64,000 nucleotides of DNA from Yersinia enterocolitica (GTDB lineage: Bacteria > Pseudomonadota > Gammaproteobacteria > Enterobacterales > Enterobacteriaceae), in assembly GCA_002082245.2 (NCBI GenBank), contig NBTC02000002.1:3844001-3908000 (forward strand), given 5' to 3'. The notes beneath the pieces are model-generated. The model was given only the letters and a program-made list of their open reading frames with translations. It was not told the origin of the DNA and did no database searches. Each line of letters opens with the position of its first letter. Position 1 is the first letter of the stretch. The position numbers and the translations under genes are program-made. Below, in pieces: positions 17,695-26,927 of this stretch.

Positions 17695-17996
17695 GGCCAA
17701 ACTTTGACCAATTGATGAAAAAAGAGCGATAAAATACCCGCCAAGCTGTGCTAATTAATTATTTATTCATATATAACATGGTGTTAACTAAAATTGATTA
17801 ATTTGTGCGCTTCAGGATTTTCTCCTAAACATCACAATTATCGACTAGTTATGCTACATCTGTCTGGTCGAAAGTGCTGATTTATTCATCAAATCAATGA
17901 TAAAGCACAGATGGAAATGAGTCAGACCTCCCATTTTGATTAAAAAGAGAGTGTGGTGGATTGCCAGAAATGCTAACTCAGCAAGGGATGTGATGG

Positions 17997-18028
17997 CCCC
18001 TGCTAAGGTTTAACAGCCCTGGCAGGGG
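17997..18028. other. Hairpin downstream of prmA, possible terminator without T-run
   Basis: CCCCTGC (17997-18003) and GCAGGGG (18022-18028) form a 7-pair stem just past the prmA stop. No T-run follows on the minus strand, so it may be an mRNA end protector. The rest of the 17695-18045 gap shows nothing further. Confidence 0.4.
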
Positions 18029-18045
18029 AGTCGGTTTTTGCGCGT

Positions 18046-18927
18046 TTACTGCTTGATACCGGTAATACGGCACCACTCTTCTTTCTCTGCCACTGGGTCG
18101 AGGGTGAACTTATCCTCGTAAGCCTGTGCGACGCCCACAGCCTGGGTCGCCAGTACCCCAGACAGACCCAAATGACCGCCGGTTACCGGTAGTACACTAA
18201 TCAGTGGCGCCAGTTCGCGCAAGGGGCCTGCCAGAATATTGGCGACCACCACATCAGCAGATAAGTCTGCTGGCTGGTCTTTGGCGAGATACAGCTCCAG
18301 ACGCTCTGAAACGCCGTTACGCTGTGCGTTATCACGACTGGCCTGAATGGCCTGCGGATCGATATCGATGCCAATAGCGCGCGTTGCACCGAGTTTTAGC
18401 GCTGCAATTGCCAGGATGCCAGAGCCACAACCGAAGTCGATAACAGTTTTACCGTCCAGGCTGAGGCCATCGAGCCATTGCAGACACAATGCGGTGGTTG
18501 GATGGGTACCGGTACCAAATGCCAAACCGGGGTCCAGCATCACGTTGACCGCGGTTGGGTCCGGCACATCACGCCAGCTCGGGCAGATCCACAGGCGCTC
18601 ACCGAAACGCATCGGATGGAAATTATCCATCCATTCACGTTCCCAATCCTTATCTTCCAACTGCTCAATCTTATGGATAAAGCCTTTACCGAGTTGCGGG
18701 TTGTATTCCAGCATGGCGATCACTGCGGCCATCTCCGTTTCAGCATCATACAGGCCAATCACATCAGTATCGCCCCACAGTCGAGTTTCGCCTGGTAGCG
18801 GCTCAAACACCGGATTATCGTGGGTATCCTGAAACGTAACTGACACCGCGCCACTTTCAATCAATGCGTCCCCAAGGGATTCGGCCTGATTGCCGGTGGT
18901 GTTTAATTTTAGTTGAATCCAAGGCAT
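18046..18927 (-). CDS. prmA: Ribosomal protein L11 methyltransferase
   Basis: A 293-residue S-adenosylmethionine-dependent enzyme that trimethylates lysines and the N-terminus of ribosomal protein L11. The N-terminal substrate-recognition domain starts [10 protein letters not shown]. The catalytic domain has [14 protein letters not shown] near residue 135, the SAM motif [20 protein letters not shown] near 163 and VANILAGPL near 230. Length equals that of E. coli PrmA. It follows panF in the usual yhdT-panF-prmA order, but here an ERIC element separates it from panF. Confidence 0.97.
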   Translation of the reverse strand: MPWIQLKLNTTGNQAESLGDALIESGAVSVTFQDTHDNPVFEPLPGETRLWGDTDVIGLYDAETEMAAVIAMLEYNPQLGKGFIHKIEQLEDKDWEREWMDNFHPMRFGERLWICPSWRDVPDPTAVNVMLDPGLAFGTGTHPTTALCLQWLDGLSLDGKTVIDFGCGSGILAIAALKLGATRAIGIDIDPQAIQASRDNAQRNGVSERLELYLAKDQPADLSADVVVANILAGPLRELAPLISVLPVTGGHLGLSGVLATQAVGVAQAYEDKFTLDPVAEKEEWCRITGIKQ

Positions 18928-18945
18928 GACTTTTCTCTCAAAAGC

Positions 18946-19078
18946 TCAATCCCCTTCATCTTTCAAGTCGCAGGGGTGTTGGCTGTGCTCACGCCACCCG
19001 AATCACTTGACTGTGTAAGCTCATCGGGATGCCCTCGCTTGCCGCCTTCCTGCATCTTGAAATCTATTGGGTATATAA
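18946..19078. repeat. ERIC element between panF and prmA
   Basis: A single ERIC-like copy of about 133 bases. The left end is around CTTTCAAGTCGCAGGGGTG, the central part is CCCGAATCACTTGACTGTGT followed by AAGCTCATCGGGATG, and the right end is TGCCGCCTTCCTGCATC with GGGTATATA. The core matches the ERIC primer core (AAGTAAGTGACTGGGG and AAGCTCCTGGGG in consensus). Inside a transcribed region it would fold into a long hairpin in the mRNA. Confidence 0.8.
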
Positions 19079-19103
19079 TTGAGCTGATATAAATTAATCG
19101 TTT

Positions 19104-20558
19104 CTAATCAGCGCTAACTACCACGGGCTGCCGCGCTCTAGCCCTGTCGCCAAACTGATTACCGATATAAAACGCCAGCAGATTAAGCACCAGTGACGGC
19201 ACTATCGGGTGTAGGCCGGCTATCTTAATATTGAAACTGGCCAATACCGTATAGCATACCGCACCGACAATCATAGAGCTAAGGGCTCCGTGAGCATTGG
19301 CGCGCTCCCAGTACAGCCCCAGCACCAATGGCCAGAGGAATACCGCTTCCAGACCACCAAAGGCCAACAGATTCAGCCAGATAATCATTTCTGGCGGCCG
19401 CCAGGCAGCAAGTAACAGTAACAGTCCCAGAATAAGCGTCGATAAGCTGGAAATACGCGCCAACTTGCGTTCATTCTTCAACTCTTCTGGCCACAGATTG
19501 AGATATAAATCTTTCACGATGGTTGCAGAAGATTGCAGCAACTGGGCATTGATGGTCGACATAATCGCCGCCATGGGTGCCGCCAGAAAGATCCCGGCAG
19601 CAAAGGGCGGCAACACGGTGATCATCAGTGTCGGGATCACCTGATCGGGGATCTTCAGGTCCGGCAGGATAGCCCGGCCCAATGCGCCAGCCAAATGCAT
19701 GCCGAACATCAGGATGGCGACCACAATGGTGCCGATGATAATGCCACGATGTACCGCTTTGCTATCACGATACGAAATACAGCGCACGGCAGTATGTGGC
19801 AGGCCAATCACGCCAAAGCACACCAGGATCCAGAACGAGACCATAAACGGCAAATCAAGGATCTTGTCACCACCTTGCGGTGAAACTAGCGCTGGATCAA
19901 TATGTTGTAGTGTATCGACGGCTTTATGCAACCCGCCTGCGGCATGGATCACTGCAACCAATAGCAAAATAGTGCCGATCAACATCACCAGCCCTTGCAA
20001 GGCATCGTTCAATACACTGGCGCGGAAACCACCAAAAGAGGTATATAACGCGATACTGATACCAAATATTAATAAGCCGGTATCGTAAGGAATGCCTGCC
20101 GCAGTTTCCAGTAAACGTGCACCACCAATAAATTGCACGGTCATGGCACCGACAAACGCCACCAACAAACTGATACTGGCCAGCCACACCAGCAATCGGC
20201 TCTGATAGCGGGCATACAGCATATCGTTGAGGGTTACAGCGTTATAGCGGCGCGCCAGAATGGCAAACTTCTTGCCCAGAACACCCAGCGACAGCCAGAC
20301 CGCAGGTAACTGGATCATCGCCAATAACACCCAGCCAAGGCCATACTTATAGGCAGCACCCGGCCCGCCAATAAATGAACTGGCACTGATATAAGTGGCG
20401 GTCAGGGTCATTGCCAGTACGAATCCTCCCATCGAGCGATTGCCGATAAAGTATTCGTTTAGAAAACTTCCGGTTTTTTGGCGGGTATAGGCATAAATTG
20501 ATAAGCCAAATACCATTGCCAGATAGCCCACTAATGGCAGGACAACATCAGTTTGCAT
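19104..20558 (-). CDS. panF: Sodium/pantothenate symporter
   Basis: An inner-membrane transporter of the SSS family, 484 residues, closely matching E. coli PanF. SMGGFVLAMTLTATYISASSFIGGPGAAYKYG lies near residues 42-75, ARRYNAVTLNDMLYARYQSR near 105-125, and GLPHTAVRCISYRDSKAVHRG near 255. About 12 to 13 membrane segments are expected. It takes up pantothenate, the coenzyme A precursor, with sodium. The ATG at 20558 (MQTDVVLP) fits E. coli better than one two codons upstream and overlaps yhdT by 11 bases, showing translational coupling. Confidence 0.96.
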   Translation of the reverse strand: MQTDVVLPLVGYLAMVFGLSIYAYTRQKTGSFLNEYFIGNRSMGGFVLAMTLTATYISASSFIGGPGAAYKYGLGWVLLAMIQLPAVWLSLGVLGKKFAILARRYNAVTLNDMLYARYQSRLLVWLASISLLVAFVGAMTVQFIGGARLLETAAGIPYDTGLLIFGISIALYTSFGGFRASVLNDALQGLVMLIGTILLLVAVIHAAGGLHKAVDTLQHIDPALVSPQGGDKILDLPFMVSFWILVCFGVIGLPHTAVRCISYRDSKAVHRGIIIGTIVVAILMFGMHLAGALGRAILPDLKIPDQVIPTLMITVLPPFAAGIFLAAPMAAIMSTINAQLLQSSATIVKDLYLNLWPEELKNERKLARISSLSTLILGLLLLLAAWRPPEMIIWLNLLAFGGLEAVFLWPLVLGLYWERANAHGALSSMIVGAVCYTVLASFNIKIAGLHPIVPSLVLNLLAFYIGNQFGDRARARQPVVVSAD

Positions 20559-20790
20559 TCTCATCCTCCAACGGAATATCGCGGAAGACGAAACGCACCA
20601 TCAGAGCGCACAACACAATAAACACCAGTGGCAGCGCAATACAGGCGGCTTCAAACCAAGCCGGGAGGCCAGTCATGCCGGGGATATTACCGGGTAAATA
20701 CGCAGTCAATATCCAGCCAGCCAGATAAGCCAATGTTAAACCAAAGGCCCAGCGCGCTTCTTTGTGGGCTTGTATGAATCTTGTTTCCAT
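20548..20790 (-). CDS. yhdT: YhdT family small membrane protein
   Basis: An 80-residue inner-membrane protein of unknown function (DUF997), equal in length to E. coli YhdT. It starts METRFIQAHKEARWAFG, has two hydrophobic segments (about 17-34 and 45-65), and ends FRDIPLEDENAN. It always precedes panF and overlaps it, so it may help PanF insertion or activity; that is inference. In-frame codons upstream of 20790 come from the ERIC array and are unlikely to be translated. Confidence 0.93.
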   Translation of the reverse strand: METRFIQAHKEARWAFGLTLAYLAGWILTAYLPGNIPGMTGLPAWFEAACIALPLVFIVLCALMVRFVFRDIPLEDENAN

Positions 20791-20800
20791 TGTTCTCCCC

Positions 20801-21165
20801 ATACCCTTTGTACTTGGCGCGACAGCGTTGTTAGCCGCTCTCACCCACCCGAATCACTGACGTGAGTCAGCTCATCGGGATGTGTTCGTTTGCTGCCTGG
20901 CTGTCACACCAATTACTGTGGGTAATAATATCTTTGTACTTGGCGCGACAGCGTTGTTAGCCGCTCTCACCCACCCGAATCACTGACGTGAGTCAGCTCA
21001 TCGGGATGTGTTCGTTTGCTGCCTGGCTGCCACGCCCATTACTGTGGGTAATAATATCTTTGTACTTGGCGCGACAGCATTGTTAGCCGCTCTCACCCAC
21101 CCGAATTTACTTATCGGATTTCATTAGATTGCCGCTTGACTACAACACCAATAACTTCAGATAGA
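20801..21165. repeat. Tandem array of ERIC elements, three copies, 126-base period
   Basis: Units begin with CTTTGTACTTGGCGCGACAG at 20806, 20932 and 21058. The first two units differ at only about three positions; the third diverges after its central CCCACCCGAAT and ends near 21165. Each full unit carries CCCGAATCACTGAC and GTCAGCTCATCGGG, able to pair as a hairpin. The array fills the 460-base accC-yhdT gap and would lie in the yhdT-panF leader if transcription continues past accC. Confidence 0.85.
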
Positions 21166-21189
21166 TAAGTCGAAATAAAGTCTCAAAAG

Positions 21190-21215
21190 AAAAAAGACCG
21201 GTGATTAACCGGCCT
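21190..21215 (-). terminator. Terminator after accC
   Basis: On the minus strand GGCCGGT and ACCGGTC pair around TAATC, followed by TTTTTTCTTTT. It is 36 bases beyond the accC stop and should separate accBC from the ERIC array and yhdT-panF. Confidence 0.85.
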
Positions 21216-21250
21216 TGATATAAAAGACTAACAGCATGGAGGGCGAAATA

Positions 21251-22600
21251 TCAGGTTTCTTGTAACCCGAGTTTCTTCTCCAGATAGTGGATATTGGTGC
21301 CACCGTGCTGGAAGTTTTCGTCGTTCATGATGCGCAGCTGTAACTCAACGTTGGTTTTGATACCGTCGATAATGAGTTCCGCCAGCGCATTTTTCATGCG
21401 AGCAATCGCCACGTCACGGTTTTCACCGTAAGTGATCAGCTTGCCGATCATGGAGTCATAATATGGTGGCACAGTATAACCGGCGTAAATATGAGACTCC
21501 CAACGCACACCAAAACCGCCCGGCGCATGGAAACGGGTAATTTTACCCGGACTTGGCAGGAAGGTATTCGGGTCTTCGGCGTTGATACGGCATTCCACGG
21601 CGTGGCCGTGTACCTTCACTTCATCTTGTTTGATGGAGAGAGGTTGGCCCGCAGCGATACGCAGTTGTTCTTTGATCAAATCCACACCGGTGATCATTTC
21701 GGTAACCGGATGTTCAACCTGAATACGGGTGTTCATTTCAATGAAATAGAACTCGCCGTTTTCATACAGGAACTCGAAAGTCCCCGCACCACGATAGCCG
21801 ATCTCTACACAGGCTTTCGCGCAGCGCTCACCGATATAACGGCGCAATTCGCTGGTGATGCCCGGTGCTGGTGCCTCTTCAACCACTTTCTGGTGGCGGC
21901 GCTGCATAGAACAGTCACGCTCAGCCAGATAGATAGCATTACCCTGACCGTCAGCCAAAATCTGAACTTCGATATGGCGTGGGTTCTCAAGGTATTTTTC
22001 CATATAAACCATGTCGTTATTGAAAGCCGCTTTGGCTTCCGCACGGGTCATGTTGATGGACTGCTCGAGATCTTTATCATGACGAACCACACGCATGCCA
22101 CGACCACCACCACCACCTGATGCCTTGATAATGACCGGGTAACCGATACGTTTGGCAAAGGCTTTATTCTTGGTAGTGTCGTCAGTCAATGGGCCGTCAG
22201 AGCCAGGTACGCAAGGTACACCAGCTTTCTTCATCGCGCTTATTGCTGAAACTTTATCACCCATCAGGCGAATAGTTTCGGCACGTGGGCCGATAAAGAT
22301 GAAACCTGAACGTTCTACCTGTTCGGCAAAATCAGCATTTTCAGACAGGAAGCCATAGCCGGGGTGAATAGCCACCGCGCCGGTGATCTCAGCCGCAGAA
22401 ATGATTGCCGGGATGTTCAGATAGCTTTTAACAGAAGGCGCGGGACCAATACAAACAGTCTCGTCAGCCAATAACACATGTTTAAGATCACGATCCGCAG
22501 TAGAGTGAACTGCCACAGTTTTGATCCCCAGCTCTTTACAAGCTCGCAGGATACGCAGCGCAATCTCACCACGGTTAGCGATTACGATTTTATCAAGCAT
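21251..22600 (-). CDS. accC: Biotin carboxylase subunit of acetyl-CoA carboxylase
   Basis: A 449-residue cytoplasmic enzyme that carboxylates the biotin on AccB using ATP and bicarbonate, the first half-step of fatty-acid synthesis. The ATP-grasp protein starts [20 protein letters not shown]. The glycine-rich ATP loop [16 protein letters not shown] is near residue 160, catalytic [14 protein letters not shown] near 288-301, and the biotin-carboxylase C-terminal domain includes [13 protein letters not shown]. It matches E. coli AccC in length. It follows accB after an 11-base gap. Confidence 0.98.
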   Translation of the reverse strand: MLDKIVIANRGEIALRILRACKELGIKTVAVHSTADRDLKHVLLADETVCIGPAPSVKSYLNIPAIISAAEITGAVAIHPGYGFLSENADFAEQVERSGFIFIGPRAETIRLMGDKVSAISAMKKAGVPCVPGSDGPLTDDTTKNKAFAKRIGYPVIIKASGGGGGRGMRVVRHDKDLEQSINMTRAEAKAAFNNDMVYMEKYLENPRHIEVQILADGQGNAIYLAERDCSMQRRHQKVVEEAPAPGITSELRRYIGERCAKACVEIGYRGAGTFEFLYENGEFYFIEMNTRIQVEHPVTEMITGVDLIKEQLRIAAGQPLSIKQDEVKVHGHAVECRINAEDPNTFLPSPGKITRFHAPGGFGVRWESHIYAGYTVPPYYDSMIGKLITYGENRDVAIARMKNALAELIIDGIKTNVELQLRIMNDENFQHGGTNIHYLEKKLGLQET

Positions 22601-22611
22601 GGAACGCCTCG

Positions 22612-23076
22612 TTACTCGATGACGACAAGAGGCTCGTCGAATTCAACCGGCTGACCGTTTTCAACCAGAATGGCTTTTACAGTACCGGATTTATCTGCTT
22701 CGATTTGGTTCATCATTTTCATCGCTTCAACGATGCAAAGAGTGTCACCAGCAGAAACTTTCTGACCTACTTCAATGAAGGCTTTAGCATCCGGGCTCGG
22801 GGTGCGGTAGAAAGTACCGACCATTGGGGAGCGCACGATATGGCCACTGATTGCTGCTGGTGCAGCCGCTTCAGCAGGTGCTGGTGCAACGGCGGCAGCC
22901 AGTGCGGGCTGTTGCTGTGGTGCAGCAAAAGCATATGGCTGTTGCATCATTGGGTAGTTTGGTGCGGCGGGAGCACGACTGATACGTACTGACTCTTCGC
23001 CTTCTGAGATTTCCAGCTCTGAAATGCCGGACTCTTCAACCAGTTCGATCAGTTTCTTAATCTTACGAATATCCAT
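22612..23076 (-). CDS. accB: Biotin carboxyl carrier protein
   Basis: A 154-residue carrier subunit of acetyl-CoA carboxylase. The N-terminal part [23 protein letters not shown] is followed by an Ala/Pro-rich flexible linker (about 40-78) and a C-terminal biotinyl domain with the biotinylation motif [11 protein letters not shown], biotin being carried on the lysine near residue 120. E. coli AccB regulates its own operon through its N-terminal part, which is conserved here. The gene sits between aroQ (31 bases upstream) and accC. Confidence 0.98.
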   Translation of the reverse strand: MDIRKIKKLIELVEESGISELEISEGEESVRISRAPAAPNYPMMQQPYAFAAPQQQPALAAAVAPAPAEAAAPAAISGHIVRSPMVGTFYRTPSPDAKAFIEVGQKVSAGDTLCIVEAMKMMNQIEADKSGTVKAILVENGQPVEFDEPLVVIE

Positions 23077-23107
23077 GAGTGTGATTCCGTACTCTTTGTG
23101 TGTTGCA

Positions 23108-23560
23108 TTAGTTGGATTTTGACAAGCGATTTACCGCTGCCTGTAAAGCAAAGTTGTAGCCATCTGCGCCAAGTCCACAGATTACGCCAACTGCAATATC
23201 AGAGAGATATGAATGATGACGGAAAGGCTCCCGGGCATGCACGTTAGATAAATGGATCTCGATAAACGGGATCTGTACACCTAACAATGCATCACGCAGT
23301 GCCACGCTGGTATGCGTAAACGCTGCTGGGTTGATCAGGATAAAATCGGTATTACCCCGTGCCTGATGAATTCTATCGATCAGCGCGTGTTCTGCATTTG
23401 ACTGCAAATGAGACAGCGCCACATCCAATCCCTGAGCTTGAGCCTCTAACTGACTGACAATCTCAGCCAATGTAGTGTAACCGTACTTTTCCGGTTCACG
23501 CGTTCCAAGCAGATTCAGGTTAGGGCCATTCAGAAGCAAAATGTGCAACTTATCCGACAT
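23108..23560 (-). CDS. aroQ: Type II 3-dehydroquinate dehydratase
   Basis: A 150-residue dodecameric enzyme that dehydrates 3-dehydroquinate to 3-dehydroshikimate in aromatic amino-acid synthesis. The N-terminal motif [19 protein letters not shown] carries the catalytic arginine and tyrosine; [16 protein letters not shown] and [20 protein letters not shown] complete the active site. It is in the aroQ-accB-accC operon. E. coli lacks this type II enzyme and uses AroD, so the gene is a marker of Yersinia, Serratia and relatives rather than E. coli. Confidence 0.97.
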   Translation of the reverse strand: MSDKLHILLLNGPNLNLLGTREPEKYGYTTLAEIVSQLEAQAQGLDVALSHLQSNAEHALIDRIHQARGNTDFILINPAAFTHTSVALRDALLGVQIPFIEIHLSNVHAREPFRHHSYLSDIAVGVICGLGADGYNFALQAAVNRLSKSN

Positions 23561-23800
23561 TGTGCTGGTATCTCCGGCAATTAGTCCATCATCGTAAAAA
23601 ATAACCTGATGTCACCGATTTGTCACCTTTTTACGACGAATTTGACACTGCGATCGGCACTAAGGTCGGGCATTATAATGATATCGTAGCAATTAGCAGC
23701 TAAATACTGGTCTTATCAGCGAAGATATTCAATAGAAAAGAGTGCGAACTGTGCGTTCAGCATTATTTATGACGGGGAGAATCATGATAAGTTCCGGCCA
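23561..23800 (-). promoter_or_regulatory. Promoter region of aroQ-accBC
   Basis: A minus-strand TATAAT at 23672-23677, about 110 bases before the aroQ start, is the best -10 candidate; no strong -35 is visible at 17 bases. The same bases also give TATAAT on the plus strand. The long leader recalls the long accBC leader of E. coli. Nothing else was recognised between aroQ and msrQ. Confidence 0.35.
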
Positions 23801-24400
23801 CTAACGGCACCATTGCCGAAATTTTTTATAGCGTAGTGCCAGCAATATAACCGCCGCCACGGCGTAGATAATCGGCAGTGGCGAAAGCGTTTTCACCGAC
23901 CAAAGATAATGAATTGGCGCAAGGATGGCGACAACATACACCAAATTATGCAGTTTTTGCCAGTTGGGTCCCATTTTTCGTTGCGCCCACAAGGTGGAGG
24001 TGACTGCCAGTGACAGTAACAATAACCAACTGATAATTCCCAATGTCAGATAGGGGCGGGTGACCAGCTCGCGCCCCAGCAGGCCAATATTACTCAGGCC
24101 CAGTTCCAGCAAAGAGTAGCTGACTAAATGCAGGGTTCCCCAGGCAAAACACCATAAGCCTAATAACCGGCGGCAGCGGATCAACAGGGGCTGTTTACCA
24201 TAACGCGCCAGCGGCGTGACCACTAAAGTAGCTAGCAATAGTTTCAGTGTCATGCGGCCGGTAAAATGCTGAATATCTTTGGCGGGGTCGGCACTGAGCC
24301 AACCCTGATTAACCGATAAAATAAGCCACAGCAAAGGCAGCGCTGCTGCCAGCCAGATAGCCACTTTTAACCCTTTAATCTGCCGTAGACTCAGGCGCAT
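23801..24400 (-). CDS. msrQ: Heme-binding membrane subunit of the MsrPQ methionine sulfoxide reductase
   Basis: A 199-residue inner-membrane heme protein (formerly YedZ) with about six transmembrane helices. It passes electrons to periplasmic MsrP. The conserved ferric-reductase-like core [19 protein letters not shown] (about 87-105), [19 protein letters not shown] and the early IQHFTGRM supply the likely heme-ligand histidines. Its ATG overlaps the msrP stop by one base (TGATG), so the two are co-translated. Similar in length to E. coli MsrQ. Confidence 0.95.
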   Translation of the reverse strand: MRLSLRQIKGLKVAIWLAAALPLLWLILSVNQGWLSADPAKDIQHFTGRMTLKLLLATLVVTPLARYGKQPLLIRCRRLLGLWCFAWGTLHLVSYSLLELGLSNIGLLGRELVTRPYLTLGIISWLLLLSLAVTSTLWAQRKMGPNWQKLHNLVYVVAILAPIHYLWSVKTLSPLPIIYAVAAVILLALRYKKFRQWCR

Positions 24401-25446
24401 CAGAAATTCTCCCGCAGATCCAAGCCACGGTAGAGGGATGCAACTTGGTCCGCATAACCGTTGAACAGCAGAGTAGGTTGGCGCTGCACATCAAGGATAC
24501 CGCCGGCGCCGATAAAACGCTCAGTAGCTTGCGACCAACGCGGATGATCGACATGGGGATTCACATTGGCATAAAAACCATATTCGTTAGGCGCACTGAG
24601 GTTCCAAGTGGTGGGCGGCTGATCATGGGTCAGGCGAATATGAACGATAGATTTTATCCCTTTAAAACCATATTTCCACGGTGTGATAAGCCGCAGCGGG
24701 GCACCATTTTGCGGTGGCAGGGCTTTGCCATACACCCCCAGAGTCATAAAGGCGAGTGGATGCATAGCTTCATCCAGTCGTAAGCCTTCGACATACGGAT
24801 ATTTTAGCCCGCCACCAATAAAACGGTCTTCCTGTCCCGGCATCTGATCCGGTGCATACAGCGTTTGAAATGCGACATAGCGGGCATTACTGGTCGGTTC
24901 AACCAGCTTGAGCAGTTTCCCTAACTCAAAACCAATCCATGGCACCACCATGGACCAGGCCTCGACGCAGCGCATACGATAAATGCGTTCTTCCAGCGGG
25001 AAGCGTTTTATCAGGTCATCGATATCCAGTGTCATTGGTTTAGCCACATCACCGTCGATACGTATCTGCCAACCCTCAGTTTTTAGCGTGCCAGCATTGG
25101 CGGCGGGATCAGCTTTATCCAGACCAAATTCGTAGAAGTTATTGTAACCAGTCACTTTCTCTTCCGGCGTCATCGCCAGATCCGGGTGGTACACCGTTGA
25201 TTTGGTAAACTCCAGTGGCTTACCTGAGGGCGCTTTAGGGCGATCATTGCCTTTAAACCATGCCAACAAGTCGGCCTGTGCCGCGGTGGGCAAGGCCAGT
25301 GACGCCGCCGTGATCCCCAACGCCTGCAACACCTTGCGGCGCTGATAGAAAATACTTTCCGGCGTGACGTCAGCTTCGGTCAGCTTGCGTGGTTTGGTAC
25401 TGCTACCACGGAGACTATTTTTTGAATGAGAGAACAAGTTGTGCAT
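24400..25446 (-). CDS. msrP: Periplasmic molybdopterin-dependent protein-methionine-sulfoxide reductase catalytic subunit
   Basis: A 348-residue enzyme that repairs oxidised methionines in envelope proteins. A twin-arginine signal lies at about residues 36-60 ([18 protein letters not shown]), so it is exported folded. The Mo-pterin cysteine ligand is in the motif [15 protein letters not shown] (about 150-164). The C-terminus [20 protein letters not shown] is highly conserved with E. coli. The N-terminal stretch before the Tat motif ([15 protein letters not shown]...) is longer than in E. coli, so a later start is possible. It is the first gene of msrPQ. Confidence 0.95.
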   Translation of the reverse strand: MHNLFSHSKNSLRGSSTKPRKLTEADVTPESIFYQRRKVLQALGITAASLALPTAAQADLLAWFKGNDRPKAPSGKPLEFTKSTVYHPDLAMTPEEKVTGYNNFYEFGLDKADPAANAGTLKTEGWQIRIDGDVAKPMTLDIDDLIKRFPLEERIYRMRCVEAWSMVVPWIGFELGKLLKLVEPTSNARYVAFQTLYAPDQMPGQEDRFIGGGLKYPYVEGLRLDEAMHPLAFMTLGVYGKALPPQNGAPLRLITPWKYGFKGIKSIVHIRLTHDQPPTTWNLSAPNEYGFYANVNPHVDHPRWSQATERFIGAGGILDVQRQPTLLFNGYADQVASLYRGLDLRENF

Positions 25447-25614
25447 AGACCTACTCCATCGGGCAGGGGAGTCATACTGACCATTATGGTATTAATCATG
25501 GCGGCTTATGGACACAAGTGCGAGGCTGCTGGGAAAAATATGAAATTTCTGAGAGCGGAGTGATAGGGCCGGGTGGTAGCAATATCCACCCGGTGACTTT
25601 TGTAAAATCAATAA

Positions 25615-26592
25615 TTAGCGAACTTTAACCAACGTCCGGCCAGTGACTTCATTCGCCAGCAGGCGTGCGGCGATAGTTGGCGCATCTGCCAGCGTGATGG
25701 ACTGTGATGCCTGCTGATAGAAGCTGTCAGGTAAGATTTTCAGCAGCCGCTGCCAGGCTTGCTGGCGGCGCGGTTGAGGTGTCATCACCGAATCCACGCC
25801 CTGCAAGCGCACGTTGCGCAGAATAAATGGCATCACGGTGGTGGGCAGAGTATAGCCACCCGCCAAGCCACAGGCGGCAACGGTGCTGTTGTAATTCATC
25901 TGTGCCAGCACTTTGGCCAGCAATTTGTCGCCGACAGTATCGATTGCACCAGCCCACAACTGTTTTTCCAGTGGGCGCGACGCATCAAGATAATCATTGC
26001 GGGAGAGCACCCGATGCGCACCGAGACTTTTCAGGTAGTCACTGTTGCTGTCACGACCCGAGATCGCCGCAATCTGGTAACCGAGCGCCGACAGTAAGGC
26101 AATTGCAGTGCTACCTACGCCACCACTGGCCCCAGTGACCACCACTTCGCCACTTTCAGGGATGACACCACCGTCTTCCAAAGCCATGACGCACAACATG
26201 GCGGTGAACCCTGCGGTACCGATAATCATGGCTTTTCGGGGTTCCAATCCTTCAGGCATGGGGACCAGCCAGTCGCCATTAACACGCGCTTGCTCGGCTA
26301 AACCGCCCCAATGATTTTCGCCCACCCCCCAGCCGGTCAGTAACACTGACTGACCGATATGAAAACGTGGGTCTTCACTGCTGTGAACAGTGCCAGCAAA
26401 ATCAATGCCTGGAACCATAGGGAATTCGCGGATAATCTTCCCTTTACCGGTGATGGCTAGCGCGTCTTTATAATTCAGACTGGACCAATTGACATCAACC
26501 GTGACATTACCGGCTGGCAATTGCGAGGGCGATATTTCACGCACTTCGGCGACAGTACGGCCTTCAATTTGCTCAAGTACAAGTGCTCGCAT
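25615..26592 (-). CDS. acuI: Acrylyl-CoA reductase (NADPH), AcuI/YhdH
   Basis: A 325-residue zinc-free medium-chain dehydrogenase that reduces toxic acryloyl-CoA to propionyl-CoA with NADPH. Features: an N-terminal GroES-like domain (NYKDALAITGKG, PMVPGIDFAGTV), the nucleotide-binding motif VVVTGASGGVGSTAIALL near residue 150, and a C-terminus VTGRTLVKV. It is nearly colinear with E. coli YhdH. A single gene divergent from csrD, as in E. coli. Confidence 0.95.
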   Translation of the reverse strand: MRALVLEQIEGRTVAEVREISPSQLPAGNVTVDVNWSSLNYKDALAITGKGKIIREFPMVPGIDFAGTVHSSEDPRFHIGQSVLLTGWGVGENHWGGLAEQARVNGDWLVPMPEGLEPRKAMIIGTAGFTAMLCVMALEDGGVIPESGEVVVTGASGGVGSTAIALLSALGYQIAAISGRDSNSDYLKSLGAHRVLSRNDYLDASRPLEKQLWAGAIDTVGDKLLAKVLAQMNYNSTVAACGLAGGYTLPTTVMPFILRNVRLQGVDSVMTPQPRRQQAWQRLLKILPDSFYQQASQSITLADAPTIAARLLANEVTGRTLVKVR

Positions 26593-26610
26593 GTATCACT
26601 CTCCCGATAT

Positions 26611-26645
26611 ATTTTTCTGCAACGCCAATAACGTTGGTTATAAAT
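26611..26645. repeat. Possible terminal fragment of an ERIC element
   Basis: CTGCAACGCCAATAACGTTG followed by GTTATA resembles the right end of ERIC elements in this window (CTGCAACTCCAATTACTTTG, then GGTATA). No central palindrome accompanies it, so it may be a remnant or chance. Confidence 0.35.
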
Positions 26646-26726
26646 AGTGTGGATAATTCAAAAAAGGGATGGGTTAAGAGTGAGCTAATATAGCGGTAAC
26701 AGCAACCTTCGAGCCTGATCAAGAAC

Positions 26727-26748
26727 AAAAATCAATTCATTGATTTTT
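26727..26748. promoter_or_regulatory. Perfect 22-base palindrome between acuI and csrD
   Basis: The arms AAAAATCAAT (26727-26736) and ATTGATTTTT (26739-26748) flank TC. It lies in the 335-base divergent promoter region and could be an operator or a weak AT-rich hairpin. The rest of 26593-26927 shows no gene. Confidence 0.5.
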
Positions 26749-26927
26749 ATCATGGCTATCCTTTGAAGAGGGATTAATCGAACATCAGGGAAAGGGGCGA
26801 AAATATTGTGTTATTGTCGCATTATGAAGTAAAAAGTCAGTTTTATAGCCTATTTTTGTCATATAGTGTGCTCCTCAAGGGAAATGAGGACTTTTCTTCA
26901 CTTAATTGCGCTTCGCAAGGCTAAGGG

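Noticed and set aside
20801..21165. Possible small CRISPR or IS remnant
   Set aside because: The repeats are tandem ERIC units; no spacers, transposase frames or terminal inverted repeats with target duplications were seen.
21491..22120. Open frame of 209 codons antisense to accC
   Set aside because: The accC reading is unmistakable; long antisense frames arise from codon bias, and this one ends in a run of threonines complementary to the glycine-rich ATP loop of AccC.
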